Below, piece by piece: positions 33,931 to 42,315 of a stretch of DNA of 64,000 nucleotides (position 1 is the first letter of the stretch; each line of letters opens with the position of its first letter). The stretch is from contig JBBDMX010000078.1 of NCBI GenBank assembly GCA_040878035.1, positions 16,206 to 80,205 on the forward strand. Direction: 5' to 3'. A program made the translations under genes and the position numbers. The notes beneath the pieces were generated by a model. The model did not search any database and was not told the DNA's origin. It saw only the letters and a list, made by a program, of their open reading frames with translations. This DNA is from JBBDMX01 sp040878035. GTDB lineage: Bacteria > Planctomycetota > Phycisphaerae > Phycisphaerales > Phycisphaeraceae.

Positions 33931-34074
33931 GTGGTCCATGAAGGCCCGCTGGCCCACTTACGCCGCGACATCGACGTCCGCATCGAACCCCTCCTGCTCG
34001 AACGTAAGCACGACCTGGCCCACTTCCTCAGCGAAGTCCAACGCACCGGCAGAGTGATCGCACCTCACGCCTGA
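33931..34074 (+). CDS. Possible 47-residue open frame
   Basis: A GTG-started frame directly after the TPR gene reads VVHEGPLAHLRRDIDVRIEP, then LLLERKHDLAHFLSEVQRTG. The composition looks protein-like, but there is no ribosome site, no recognised family, and the frame continues an antisense-like open stretch. It may be a fragment of a lost gene. The remaining bases to 34108 hold nothing clear. Confidence 0.2.
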   Translation: MVHEGPLAHLRRDIDVRIEPLLLERKHDLAHFLSEVQRTGRVIAPHA

Positions 34075-34108
34075 CCAACGACCCAGCAAGGTCGCTGCGC
34101 TCCCATGG

Positions 34109-34582
34109 TCAGACTGACGTGTCGCGGCTGATGGTGTCGATTGCCTGGAGGAACCCGGGAGGATTGACCACCTGAAGCTCCGGAAAACGGTCGGTGAAGT
34201 CGGACGTGTTCATCAAGTCCAGCAGGTCGCGGTCGCGAGTCACCAGAAAGCGTGCCCCAGTCACCCGGGCCAAGTCAACATATGGCGCATCATCCGGGTC
34301 GCGGGTGTGTACGAACTCGGCGGGAATATCGTCAACCGGCTCACTGTACCTGGCCAAGTCGAGAATAAACCGTTCCACCCGTGTAGCGGATACTTTTAGC
34401 TTGGCTGGCAGCTTGATCGAAAGCTCACGGATTTCCCCAAGGCAGTAGTCGCTGACGAACAGCCGAACCTGCCCAGTCTGGGCCGCCGACACGCAGGCGC
34501 CCGCCGGGCCTTTGGGATTGATCAACGCCTGCGCGAACACCGTGCAGTCGAACACCGCCGGAATCGGCACGGTCGGTGTCAT
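34109..34582 (-). CDS. PIN domain ribonuclease toxin
   Basis: 157 residues. A PIN fold with the expected acidic metal-binding residues: Asp in PAVFDCTVFAQAL near 12, Asp pair in RDPDDAPYVDLARV near 95, and RDRDLLDLMN near 115. Toxins of this type cleave RNA. It follows the RHH antitoxin gene with an ATGA overlap, a classic toxin-antitoxin arrangement. Length (about 140-160) is normal. Confidence 0.88.
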   Translation of the reverse strand: MTPTVPIPAVFDCTVFAQALINPKGPAGACVSAAQTGQVRLFVSDYCLGEIRELSIKLPAKLKVSATRVERFILDLARYSEPVDDIPAEFVHTRDPDDAPYVDLARVTGARFLVTRDRDLLDLMNTSDFTDRFPELQVVNPPGFLQAIDTISRDTSV

Positions 34583-34839
34583 GGTCGATTCGCCCGGCGC
34601 TGAGCACGCATCTCGTGCTTGGCTTTTTCAAGAAGCTCGCCCAGCTCGTCATCGCTCATGCCGCTGTCCAGGAACGCCTGGTAGATCGGTCCGCTGAGTT
34701 CCTCCACGGGCGTGGGCGGATCGGCAAAGTGGCGCACCAGCCTGGCGACGTATGCCGGCAGATCCTCACCGCTCGCCGCCGCACGACGCGCCAGTCGGCC
34801 CTGCGCTTCGGACGAAATGGGAATGTGCAGCGTGGCCAT
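34579..34839 (-). CDS. Ribbon-helix-helix antitoxin
   Basis: 86 residues from the ATG at 34839. The N-terminal ATLHIPISSEAQGRLARRAA and the following helix are those of RHH antitoxins (a beta strand of alternating hydrophobics, then two helices); the C-terminal helical tail SDDELGELLEKAKHEMRAQR would mask the toxin. It would neutralise the PIN protein and repress its own promoter. The gene overlaps the upstream 58-residue frame by one base (TGATG) and the toxin by four. The ATG at 34839 is chosen over a TTG two codons upstream. Confidence 0.85.
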   Translation of the reverse strand: MATLHIPISSEAQGRLARRAAASGEDLPAYVARLVRHFADPPTPVEELSGPIYQAFLDSGMSDDELGELLEKAKHEMRAQRRANRP

Positions 34840-35015
34840 CACCAATCATTATAACGGTCGATCGCGGTCAGTTCTCCACCTCCGCCCAGCGAGCGCCACA
34901 CCGGCGGGTCTGAGCCGTCCAGCCACAAGTCCAGTTCGTAGACGGGATGGTCCGCCTTGACCTTGGCCGAGCATCTGCGCGAAAAGGGCATCTCAAGGGG
35001 TGCTTGCTCTGCCAT
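34839..35015 (-). CDS. Small protein upstream of the PIN/RHH pair, PPVWR-containing
   Basis: 58 residues, MAEQAPLEMPFSRRCSAKVK onwards; the part VYELDLWLDGSDPPVWRSL resembles the opening strand of PRiA4b ORF-3-like domains. The body of that domain is missing, so it may be a fragment. Its stop TGA overlaps the antitoxin ATG by one base (TGATG), which implies translational coupling with the toxin-antitoxin operon. It could be a third component or a relic. There is no direct evidence of function. An upstream in-frame extension to 35102 looks non-coding. Confidence 0.5.
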   Translation of the reverse strand: MAEQAPLEMPFSRRCSAKVKADHPVYELDLWLDGSDPPVWRSLGGGGELTAIDRYNDW

Positions 35016-35170
35016 GATGTTCGAGCGTAGCAGCGCCGCCGTATGCGTCAACTGCGCCCAACAGGGGAGCGGCAGAAGCGTGCTGACGTTGGCGGGCACC
35101 ATCCGCGCGGCCTAACCGTGCAATTGGCGATTTTTTACGGGATTTACCGTCATTTTTTCGTCCCGCCAAG

Positions 35171-35199
35171 TGGTGAATCGCCTGCTGATCGGCTAAAAT
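35171..35199 (+). promoter_or_regulatory. Candidate gyrB promoter
   Basis: TGGTGA (35171-35176), 17-base spacer, TAAAAT (35194-35199), about 108 bases before the gyrB ATG. Spacing is ideal but the -35 is weak. It lies in the gap between the divergent toxin-antitoxin operon and gyrB. Confidence 0.3.
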
Positions 35200-35307
35200 A
35201 ATCGTCTTGGTTCGGTCCCTTAGAGCCAGCGATCCGAAGTCGCCCATCGTGGGCTATACGATCCAATTTTGAGGGGCTGCGGACCGCCCCCTTTCACGGA
35301 AGGTTGC

Positions 35308-37989
35308 ATGCGCATGGAAGGTCTTTCAAACGCTCGATCCACGACCGGGATTGATACGGATTCGACAAACACCACCGGCGGGACTGCCGGGGGCGCTATG
35401 GCTCGGCCGCCCGAAGTTGTCCTGGGCAGCACCTACGACGAGCAGAGCATCAAGGTCCTGGAGGGCCTGGAAGCGGTGCGCAAACGGCCGGGCATGTACA
35501 TCGGCGACACCACCACCCGCGGCCTGCATCACCTGGTCTACGAAATCGTCGACAACGCCATCGACGAGCACATGGCCGGACGCTGCGACAACATCTCCAT
35601 CAAGATCAACAAGGAAGGCTCACTGTCGGTCATCGATGACGGCTCGGGCATTCCCGTGGGGCCTTACAGGCACAGCAACCCCGCGCTGGCGGGCCGGCCG
35701 ACGGTCGAGATCGTCATGACCGTGCTGCACGCTGGCGGCAAGTTCGATCACGACGCCTACAAGACCTCCGGCGGGCTGCATGGGGTGGGCGCCAGCGTCG
35801 TCAACGCCCTGTCCGAATGGTGCGAAATCGAAATCGCCCGCAACGGCAAGCTGCACACCATCAGCTTCGAGCGCGGCGCCGTCAGCGAGCCGCTGCACGT
35901 CATCGGCGAGCGGCAGAAGACCGGCACCAAGGTCACCTTCAAGCCCGATCCGCAGATCTTTCCCGACACGGAGTTCCGCTTTGAAGCCCTGGCGTCGCGC
36001 ATGCGCGAACTGGCGTATCTCAACCCCGGCCTGACCATCAAGATCGAAGATGATCGCACCGAGCCTGCCAAGGCGCAGGTGCTGCACTTCCCTGAGGGCC
36101 TGATCGCCTTTGTCCGCCACCTCAACGAGGGCAAACAGACGCTGGTCGATCCGCCGATTTTCTTCCACTTCGAGTCCGATGCGCCCAAGGGCGACTCCCT
36201 GTATGGCCTGGTGATCGAGATCGCCATGCAATACAACGACTCATACAACGAGACGATCCTCTCGTTTGCCAACAATATCAATACGATCGAAGGCGGCACG
36301 CATCTGTCGGGCTTCAAGACGGCATTGACGCGCACGATGAACAACTACGCCCGCGCCGCCAAGGTGCTCAAGGACAGCGACCCGGCGCCGACGGGCGAGG
36401 ACCTGCGCGAAGGGCTGACGGCCCTGGTGTCGGTGAAGGTCTCCGAGCCGCAGTTCGAGGGCCAGACCAAGACCAAACTGGGCAACAGCGAAGTGGAGGG
36501 CTTTGTCAGTTCGGCGGTGTCGAGCAAGCTGGGAAGCTGGCTGGAGGAGCATCCGCAGGACGCCAAGCGGATCTGCCTGCGCGGCATCAATGCCGCCCAG
36601 GCGCGTGAGGCGGCACGCAAGGCACGCGAGTTGACCCGTCGCAAGGGCGCCTTCGACAGCGGAGGCCTGCCCGGCAAACTCTACGACTGCACCAGCAAGA
36701 ACATCGAGGAGTCCGAACTGTACCTGGTCGAGGGTGACTCGGCCGGTGGTTCGGCCAAGGGCGGCCGCGACTCCCGCACGCAGGCCATCCTCCCCCTGCG
36801 CGGCAAAATCCTCAACGTCGAAAAGGCACGCCTGGACAAGATCCTGGGCTTCGAGGAAATCCGCACCATCATCCAGGCGTTGTCCTGCGGCATCGGCACC
36901 GATGACTTTGACATCAGCAAGCTGCGCTACGGCAAGATCATCATCATGACCGACGCGGATGTGGACGGCTCGCACATCCGCACGCTGCTGCTCACCTTCT
37001 TCTTTCGCCAGATGTCCGAGTTGGTCCGCCAGGGCCGCATCTTCATCGCCCAGCCCCCGCTTTACCAGGTGACGCGCGGCAAGAAGAGTGAGTTTGTGCT
37101 CAACGAGAAGCGCATGCAGCAGGTGCTGCGGCAACTGGGCATGGAAGGCGCCACGTTGGTGATCTTCGACGACGAGCATCAGGAGGCCGGCCGGCTCAGC
37201 GGCGAGCGGCTGGCGCTGGCTTTTGATCTGCTGGATCAGCTTCACGACGCGGTGGTGACCGTGCAGCGGCGCGGCATCGACTTCCGCGAGTTTCTCTCCC
37301 TGAGAGCCCAGGACCCCGAGGGAAAGGGGCGCCTGCCCCGCATCCGCATGATGGTCCCCGGGCGCGAAGGGCACCCCGACGCGGAAAACTACTTCTGGAG
37401 CGAAGCCCAGGAGGCAGCGTTCCGCGCCCAGCATCACCTGCGCGACGTGGACCCGGAACTGGACGAAGTGATCCGCGAGGACACCAGCGGCCAGGTCAAG
37501 GACAACGGTGAGCGCGACGCGGCCACCCGCAACCGCGCCCTGCGCAAGGAACTGCACGAGGTCAAGGACATGGAGCGCCTCTTTGCCCGCCTTGGCGAGT
37601 TGGGCCTGTCGATCGACGACTATCACCTGGTGCAGGAGGAGTCGGCGGCAGGGGAGCGGCTGCCCACGCGCTTTGCCTTGGAAATTCAGGACGCCAAGGG
37701 CGTGGCCACGACCGTGGCGATCCCCAATCTTCAGCGCATCGTGGCGACGATCCTGGATCAGGGCAAGCACGGCATGGAGATCAAGCGGTTCAAGGGTCTG
37801 GGCGAGATGGATGCCGAGCAACTGTGGGACACGACGATGAACCCCGCCAACCGCGTGCTGTTGAAGGTGGCGTGGGACACGGCGAGTCAGGCCGAGCAAT
37901 TGTTCTCGGTGCTCATGGGCGAGCAGGTCGAGCCGCGCCGCCAGTACATCGAGGACCATGCGTTGGAAGTGAAGAATCTGGATGTGTGA
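35308..37989 (+). CDS. gyrB: DNA gyrase subunit B
   Basis: 893 residues from the ATG at 35308, which has GGAAGG 8 bases upstream; an earlier TTG at 35269 is less likely. ATPase domain: EIVDNAIDEHMAG near 80, DDGSGIPV near 112, GGLHGVGASVVNALS near 150. TOPRIM domain: YLVEGDSAGGSAKGG near 475 and TDADVDGSHIRTLLLTFFFR near 545, with the metal-binding DxDxD. An insert of about 100 residues or more (roughly 640-760, including REFLSLRAQDPEGKGRLPRI) lengthens the C-terminal half, as in gammaproteobacterial GyrB. QLWDTTMNPANRVLLKV closes the protein. gyrA is not in the window. A hairpin-plus-T-run terminator follows. Confidence 0.98.
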   Translation: MRMEGLSNARSTTGIDTDSTNTTGGTAGGAMARPPEVVLGSTYDEQSIKVLEGLEAVRKRPGMYIGDTTTRGLHHLVYEIVDNAIDEHMAGRCDNISIKINKEGSLSVIDDGSGIPVGPYRHSNPALAGRPTVEIVMTVLHAGGKFDHDAYKTSGGLHGVGASVVNALSEWCEIEIARNGKLHTISFERGAVSEPLHVIGERQKTGTKVTFKPDPQIFPDTEFRFEALASRMRELAYLNPGLTIKIEDDRTEPAKAQVLHFPEGLIAFVRHLNEGKQTLVDPPIFFHFESDAPKGDSLYGLVIEIAMQYNDSYNETILSFANNINTIEGGTHLSGFKTALTRTMNNYARAAKVLKDSDPAPTGEDLREGLTALVSVKVSEPQFEGQTKTKLGNSEVEGFVSSAVSSKLGSWLEEHPQDAKRICLRGINAAQAREAARKARELTRRKGAFDSGGLPGKLYDCTSKNIEESELYLVEGDSAGGSAKGGRDSRTQAILPLRGKILNVEKARLDKILGFEEIRTIIQALSCGIGTDDFDISKLRYGKIIIMTDADVDGSHIRTLLLTFFFRQMSELVRQGRIFIAQPPLYQVTRGKKSEFVLNEKRMQQVLRQLGMEGATLVIFDDEHQEAGRLSGERLALAFDLLDQLHDAVVTVQRRGIDFREFLSLRAQDPEGKGRLPRIRMMVPGREGHPDAENYFWSEAQEAAFRAQHHLRDVDPELDEVIREDTSGQVKDNGERDAATRNRALRKELHEVKDMERLFARLGELGLSIDDYHLVQEESAAGERLPTRFALEIQDAKGVATTVAIPNLQRIVATILDQGKHGMEIKRFKGLGEMDAEQLWDTTMNPANRVLLKVAWDTASQAEQLFSVLMGEQVEPRRQYIEDHALEVKNLDV

Positions 37990-38008
37990 TGCCGGCGATG
38001 ATCGCCGA

Positions 38009-38072
38009 CAAGCCCGGACCCCGGACCCCGGACCCTCAGACGTGGTAGGCCGGGGCTTGATGGGGGGTTTTT
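38009..38072 (+). terminator. Intrinsic terminator after gyrB
   Basis: CAAGCCCGG (38009-38017) pairs with CCGGGGCTTG (38050-38059) around a GGACCCC tandem loop, followed by GATGGGGGGTTTTT. The stem-loop is long, with the T-run at 38068-38072. Confidence 0.55.
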
Positions 38073-38102
38073 CCGAGACTCCAAAACCGTTACAGTTGCG
38101 CC

Positions 38103-39800
38103 ATGGATAAAAAGAAGAAACCACAGCGGAAGCTCGACGAACAGTCCAGCCTGCGGCGGCTGTTGGCCGAGCAATTGCAGGAGTCGGACGAGGGTGACGA
38201 TCTGGACATGGTCGACGCCTTGCAGGAAGTGCTGGAGGAGGTTCCTCAACCGGGAGGGGTTCTGGCGTGGCTGGGGACGTATGACGCGGATGAGCGCATG
38301 CGCGAGCATGCGCGGCTGCTGTTGATGATGGGGCTACAGTCGTCGGAGGTCCCGGAGGAAGTGCGCCAGGGGTTGGCGCAGGAGGCCACGCCGGTCCTCA
38401 CGCAAGCGGTGCGGGACCCGCAGGTGGACGATGAGGAGAAACTCGTCCTGGGCAGCGCGCTGATAGCCATCGGGGTGGAGATTCCGTACGACGAGTACCG
38501 GGGATACTTCAAGGATTTCGACGCGGCCATGAAGCTGCTCATAAACAAGGCGACGGACCATCTGTCGGACGATCCGGCGGATGTGGAGCAGACGCTGCTG
38601 GAGTTGAGGGTGCTGGGTCAGGAGGACGATGAGCCGCCGACGTTGCAGGACATGGAACGGGTGATGCAGATGATGGTGGCGTTCGGCCAGAAGGACGCGG
38701 CGGCCTCGGCGGCGCTGGCGTGCACCGTGGCGGCGCGGGCGGCCGAGCTGGGTTTGCCGTTGGACGATCTGGCCCAGGCGATGGAGTCACTGGCGGCTCA
38801 TCCCCATGAGCGGGCGGCCTGGTACCTGGCGGAGTTGGGGCGGTTGCCCGGCCTGGGCGCCGCCGGCGCCAAAGCGAAGGAGTTGGCCCAGCGTATGAAG
38901 GCCCAGGGCATCACGCCGCGCGCCCCGCTGTTGCGGGAATTCTCGCAAGGTTACCTGAGCATGGTCGATGGCGTCGGGTCGCGGAGCGTGACCTTGTTTT
39001 TCCGCACGCCTGAAGGCGGGATGGATGGTGTGGTGCTGATCCTCAATGACGTGGTGGGGATGAAGGACGCCTGGTGCGCGTTTGAGGACAGCGCGGCCTT
39101 GGAGAAGGCGATCCACGGGGGCATGGGGGACATGTCCTACGCGCCGTGCACGGTGGCGTTGGCGCGCGAACTGGTGGGCGACGCATGGGCCATCCAGGCG
39201 CCGGCGGGCAAGGCGTTTCCCGGCCGATTCACGGCCTTGCGCGCGCTCCTGGGTGAGGCGCCGATCGAGCCCAGACGGCGGACGCCCAACCTGGGCGCGT
39301 ATATGCTGGAACTGATGGTGCCTTCCGAAGCGCAGGTGCGGGACAGCGCGGAGCTGGTGGAGTATGGGCCGTATGGCGGCCTGTGGTTCAGCTCCGACGC
39401 GGCCTATGAATTTGTGAAGGCGAACATGGGAACCCGAGCCCGCCGCCTGAAAAAGCCGCAGATGAAACGCTTCCTCCAGGCGGTGATCCCGTTGGAACGG
39501 CAACAACTGTTGGCGCGAATGGCGGCGAACCTGGAGGTCGAATCGCTGGCGGGGCGTGCCACACAGCCGATCAATCAGACCGCTGCCCAGACTTATCTGG
39601 TGCTGAAAGAGGATGTGTTGGCGTGGGAGCGCGTTCCCTATATCCGCGCTCTGGCGGAAGCGGCGGTGAAACTGATCGCGGGAAACCTCCGCATCGGCAT
39701 GAAGAATCAGCGGGAAGCCAACGCGACAGAAAGGAACATGGACCAGCAGATGTCGGCGATGCTCGAGGAACTGCTGGGCGGATGGGACGCCAAGCAGTGA
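38103..39800 (+). CDS. Large hypothetical protein, acidic and helical
   Basis: 565 residues, no signal peptide and no membrane segment. The N-terminus is a Lys-rich stretch (MDKKKKPQRK) followed by very acidic helices (LAEQLQESDEGDDLDMVDAL, EVLEEVP). The middle is helical with DDPADVEQTLLELRVLGQED, and the C-terminal half has alternating strands and helices (LFFRTPEGGMDGVVLILND). It is repeat-free and its frame is consistently coding. I do not recognise the family. It follows gyrB by about 110 bases with a terminator between, so it is a separate unit. Confidence 0.72.
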   Translation: MDKKKKPQRKLDEQSSLRRLLAEQLQESDEGDDLDMVDALQEVLEEVPQPGGVLAWLGTYDADERMREHARLLLMMGLQSSEVPEEVRQGLAQEATPVLTQAVRDPQVDDEEKLVLGSALIAIGVEIPYDEYRGYFKDFDAAMKLLINKATDHLSDDPADVEQTLLELRVLGQEDDEPPTLQDMERVMQMMVAFGQKDAAASAALACTVAARAAELGLPLDDLAQAMESLAAHPHERAAWYLAELGRLPGLGAAGAKAKELAQRMKAQGITPRAPLLREFSQGYLSMVDGVGSRSVTLFFRTPEGGMDGVVLILNDVVGMKDAWCAFEDSAALEKAIHGGMGDMSYAPCTVALARELVGDAWAIQAPAGKAFPGRFTALRALLGEAPIEPRRRTPNLGAYMLELMVPSEAQVRDSAELVEYGPYGGLWFSSDAAYEFVKANMGTRARRLKKPQMKRFLQAVIPLERQQLLARMAANLEVESLAGRATQPINQTAAQTYLVLKEDVLAWERVPYIRALAEAAVKLIAGNLRIGMKNQREANATERNMDQQMSAMLEELLGGWDAKQ

Positions 39801-39927
39801 TCACTTGCGCTGGCCGACACCCGCAGTAAAGTGCCTCTTGATCTGTCACTTGTACCGGTCGCGGAATACCACCAGTTTCGAGGCTACGCCATTCCCTCAT
39901 CGGCCTTTTTGCCGTAATATTGGCATC

Positions 39928-40200
39928 ATGCTTACCAAATACCTTCACGCCGCGATGCGCAAGGCCAAGTATGAGATCTTGCAGGACGACGGGTCGTACT
40001 ATGGCGAAATCCCCGGATTTCAGGGCGTCTGGGCCAACGCGCCGTCCCTGGAGGCATGCCGCGAGGAACTGGCGGAGGTGCTGGAGGAGTGGCTGGTGTT
40101 TCGTATCGCCGAGGGATTGAAGGTGCCATCGGTCGAGGGCCTTCGCTTACGAATCCCCAGCATCCTGAAATCCAAGTCCGGCTCCAAGAAGGTCGCCTGA
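39928..40200 (+). CDS. hicB: HicB family antitoxin
   Basis: 90 residues. HicB-like fold: YEILQDDGSYYGEIPGFQGV near residue 15 (the degraded RNase H-like N-terminus, YYGEIPG matching the usual FPDLPG position) and the helical LEACREELAEVLEEWLVFRI. Antitoxins of this family mask HicA and bind DNA. The stop overlaps the hicA ATG by one base (TGATG). The order here is antitoxin then toxin. Confidence 0.85.
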   Translation: MLTKYLHAAMRKAKYEILQDDGSYYGEIPGFQGVWANAPSLEACREELAEVLEEWLVFRIAEGLKVPSVEGLRLRIPSILKSKSGSKKVA

Positions 40201-40418
40201 TGCCGCCGTTCGGGCCAATTCGGCGTCGGAACTTGATTGCCGCGCTACAGCGCGCGGGCTTTGCGGGGCCCAATGCAAGTGGCAAGCATCCGATCATGCG
40301 CCGGGGTGGAGTGACGATCCACGTCCCCAATCCACATCAAGGCGACGTTAGCCGCGATCTGCTGTCGCGCATCCTGCGCCAGGCCGGTATCAGCAAGTCG
40401 GAATGGGAGCGGTTGTGA
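40200..40418 (+). CDS. hicA: HicA family mRNA interferase toxin
   Basis: 72 residues. A double-stranded RNA-binding-like fold with the catalytic histidine in NASGKHPIMRRGGVTIHVPN near residue 28, and the C-terminal SRDLLSRILRQAGISKSEWE, both HicA family marks. The toxin cleaves mRNA when HicB is lost. It follows hicB with a one-base overlap. Confidence 0.88.
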   Translation: MPPFGPIRRRNLIAALQRAGFAGPNASGKHPIMRRGGVTIHVPNPHQGDVSRDLLSRILRQAGISKSEWERL

Positions 40419-40431
40419 CCGATGGTGCGTC

Positions 40432-41196
40432 ATGAATCGATTGATCATCATGTCGGCGGTTTTGGCGCTGGGTCTGTGTGTGGCTGCGGTCGTGTTCACC
40501 CTCGCATCGGGCGGGGCGCCGCCGGCGGCCGCAGTGGACACTTCACTCGCGACACAACCAGGGATGGAGCACATGGATGCGCCGGGGGCCACGCAACCTG
40601 CCGAGGTGCCGGAGGTCGCCACGCAACCGGCCGACGGGCGGCCCAGAAACTGGGGCCAGGCGATCACCGACCAGCCCGGCCTGTCCAACTTCCACAAGAT
40701 CCATGACACGCTCTATCGCGGCGCCCAGCCCGAAGACCAGGGTTTTGCCCGCCTGCGAAAGATGGGCGTCAAGACCGTCATCAATCTCCGCTCGTTTCAT
40801 TCCGACCGCGCCAATTGCCGGGCCAATGAACTGGGCTACGTGCATATCTACTCCAAGGCGTGGAATGCCGAGGATGAGGACGTGGTGGCGTTCCTCAAGG
40901 CGGCGACGGATCCGGCCAACGGCCCGGTGTTCGTCCATTGCCAGCACGGTGCCGACCGCACGGGCATCATGATCGCGGCCTATCGCATCGTGGTGCAGGG
41001 CTGGAGCAAGGACGACGCGATCGCGGAGATGACCACCGGCGGTCACGGCTTTCATGCGGTGTGGGGCAATCTGGTCGAATATGTGCGGAATCTCGATGTG
41101 GAGGCGATTCGCCGCAAGGTGGATCTGGACTCCAGACAAAACGCGACCCGCGACGCTGACAAGACACCGGCACCATCAAGTGGTCGCCCGCAATGA
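40432..41196 (+). CDS. Exported dual-specificity/tyrosine phosphatase-like protein
   Basis: 254 residues. N-terminal membrane/signal segment IIMSAVLALGLCVAAVVFTL, then a Pro/Thr/Gln-rich spacer (about 30-75), then a phosphatase domain. The active-site P-loop VFVHCQHGADRTG (near 172) has the HCX5R signature with Cys nucleophile and Arg; the general acid loop precedes it at about 145. Such enzymes dephosphorylate tyrosine, serine or phosphoinositide-like substrates; many small secreted bacterial forms act on inositol phosphates. The transmembrane start puts it outside the cytoplasm (inference). It is convergent on trxB, with 10 bases between. Confidence 0.88.
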   Translation: MNRLIIMSAVLALGLCVAAVVFTLASGGAPPAAAVDTSLATQPGMEHMDAPGATQPAEVPEVATQPADGRPRNWGQAITDQPGLSNFHKIHDTLYRGAQPEDQGFARLRKMGVKTVINLRSFHSDRANCRANELGYVHIYSKAWNAEDEDVVAFLKAATDPANGPVFVHCQHGADRTGIMIAAYRIVVQGWSKDDAIAEMTTGGHGFHAVWGNLVEYVRNLDVEAIRRKVDLDSRQNATRDADKTPAPSSGRPQ

Positions 41197-41206
41197 GGGG
41201 GTCGCT

Positions 41207-42199
41207 TTAGTGCACGCCCTGGTCCGCCAGCCAGCGTTCGGCGTCGAGTGCGGCTTTGCAGCCCATGCCCGCCGCCGTCACCGCCTGGCGATAGATCGAG
41301 TCGGTCACATCGCCCGCGGCGAACACGCCATCAATATTCGTGAACGTGCGGAACCCGTCGCGCAGCTTGATATAGCCCTTGCTGTCAAACTCCAGACCGG
41401 TGTCCTTGAGGAATCGCGTGTTGGGTGTGTGCCCGATGGCGATGAACAGACCCTTGACGTCCAGCGTCGATTCGGCCTGCGTCTTGAGATTCGTGAGCCG
41501 CAAGCCCTGAATGGTCGGGTCGCCCATGACATCGGTGACCACGGTGTCCCACACGATCTGAGCTTTGGGGTGACCCACCACGCGTTCCTGCATGGTCTTG
41601 CTGGCGCGGAATTCGTCACGGCGGTGGATGACGTAAACCTTGGAGGCGAACTTGAGGAGGTAGCTGGCTTCTTCCATGGCGGTATCGCCGCCGCCGACGA
41701 CGGCCAGGGGCTGGTTACGGAACGCGGGCAAAGCGCCGTCGCATACGGCGCAGGCCGACACGCCGCCGCCGCTGCGCGCCAGCCGCTGTTCGTTCTCCAG
41801 CCCCAGCCAGTTGGCGCTGGCGCCGGTGGAGATGATCACCGCGTGACTGCGAATCACCTGGTCCTCGCTGGTGTGCAGTACAAACGGCCGGCTGGTGAAA
41901 TCGCACCTGGCGATGTCGGCGGTGACCACGCGGGTGCCAAAGCGTTGCGCCTGCTTCTTGAACTCTTCCATCATTTTGGGGCCGGTGACGCCATCGGCGA
42001 AGCCCGGATAGTTCTCCACCTCGGTGGTGAGCATGAGTTGCCCGCCGGGCAGTTCCAGGGCCGGCGTGGTCTTGGGCGTCCCCTCGTAAACGATGGGGTT
42101 GAGGTTGGCGCGGGCGGCATAGATGGCGGCGGTCCAGCCCGCGGGGCCCGAACCGATGATCGTGACGCGTTCGATGTTGTCGTTCGGTTGCTGACTCAT
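41207..42199 (-). CDS. trxB: Thioredoxin-disulfide reductase
   Basis: 330 residues. NADPH- and FAD-dependent reduction of thioredoxin. FAD motif IIGSGPAGWTAAIYAARANL near residue 10, redox-active CAVCDG (CxxC) near 145, NADPH motif VVGGGDTAMEEASYLLKF near 160, and the second FAD motif GVFAAGDVTDSIYRQAVTAA near 290. Size and motif order match the low-molecular-weight class. Upstream on the same strand lies an intrinsic terminator, so it is transcribed alone. Confidence 0.98.
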   Translation of the reverse strand: MSQQPNDNIERVTIIGSGPAGWTAAIYAARANLNPIVYEGTPKTTPALELPGGQLMLTTEVENYPGFADGVTGPKMMEEFKKQAQRFGTRVVTADIARCDFTSRPFVLHTSEDQVIRSHAVIISTGASANWLGLENEQRLARSGGGVSACAVCDGALPAFRNQPLAVVGGGDTAMEEASYLLKFASKVYVIHRRDEFRASKTMQERVVGHPKAQIVWDTVVTDVMGDPTIQGLRLTNLKTQAESTLDVKGLFIAIGHTPNTRFLKDTGLEFDSKGYIKLRDGFRTFTNIDGVFAAGDVTDSIYRQAVTAAGMGCKAALDAERWLADQGVH

Positions 42200-42243
42200 G
42201 GCGGGGGGATTGTAGCAGGTTCATTTTGCCCGCCGCCGACCTG

Positions 42244-42278
42244 TAGAAAAGCCCTGGAACGTCAACGTTCCAGGGCTC
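42244..42278 (-). terminator. Intrinsic terminator downstream of the 42316-42813 lipoprotein
   Basis: AGCCCTGGAACGT (42250-42262), 2-base loop, ACGTTCCAGGGCT (42265-42277), followed on the minus strand by TTTTCT. Perfect 13-bp stem. Confidence 0.85.
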
Positions 42279-42315
42279 AACACTTGCTTGATAGTCGGCG
42301 TGGCGCGAGGCCGGA

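Noticed and set aside
36241..38124. Long open frame of about 627 codons on the minus strand opposite gyrB
   Set aside because: It is antisense to a certain gyrB, has His/Arg/Leu-rich content typical of a high-GC shadow frame, and no recognisable domain.
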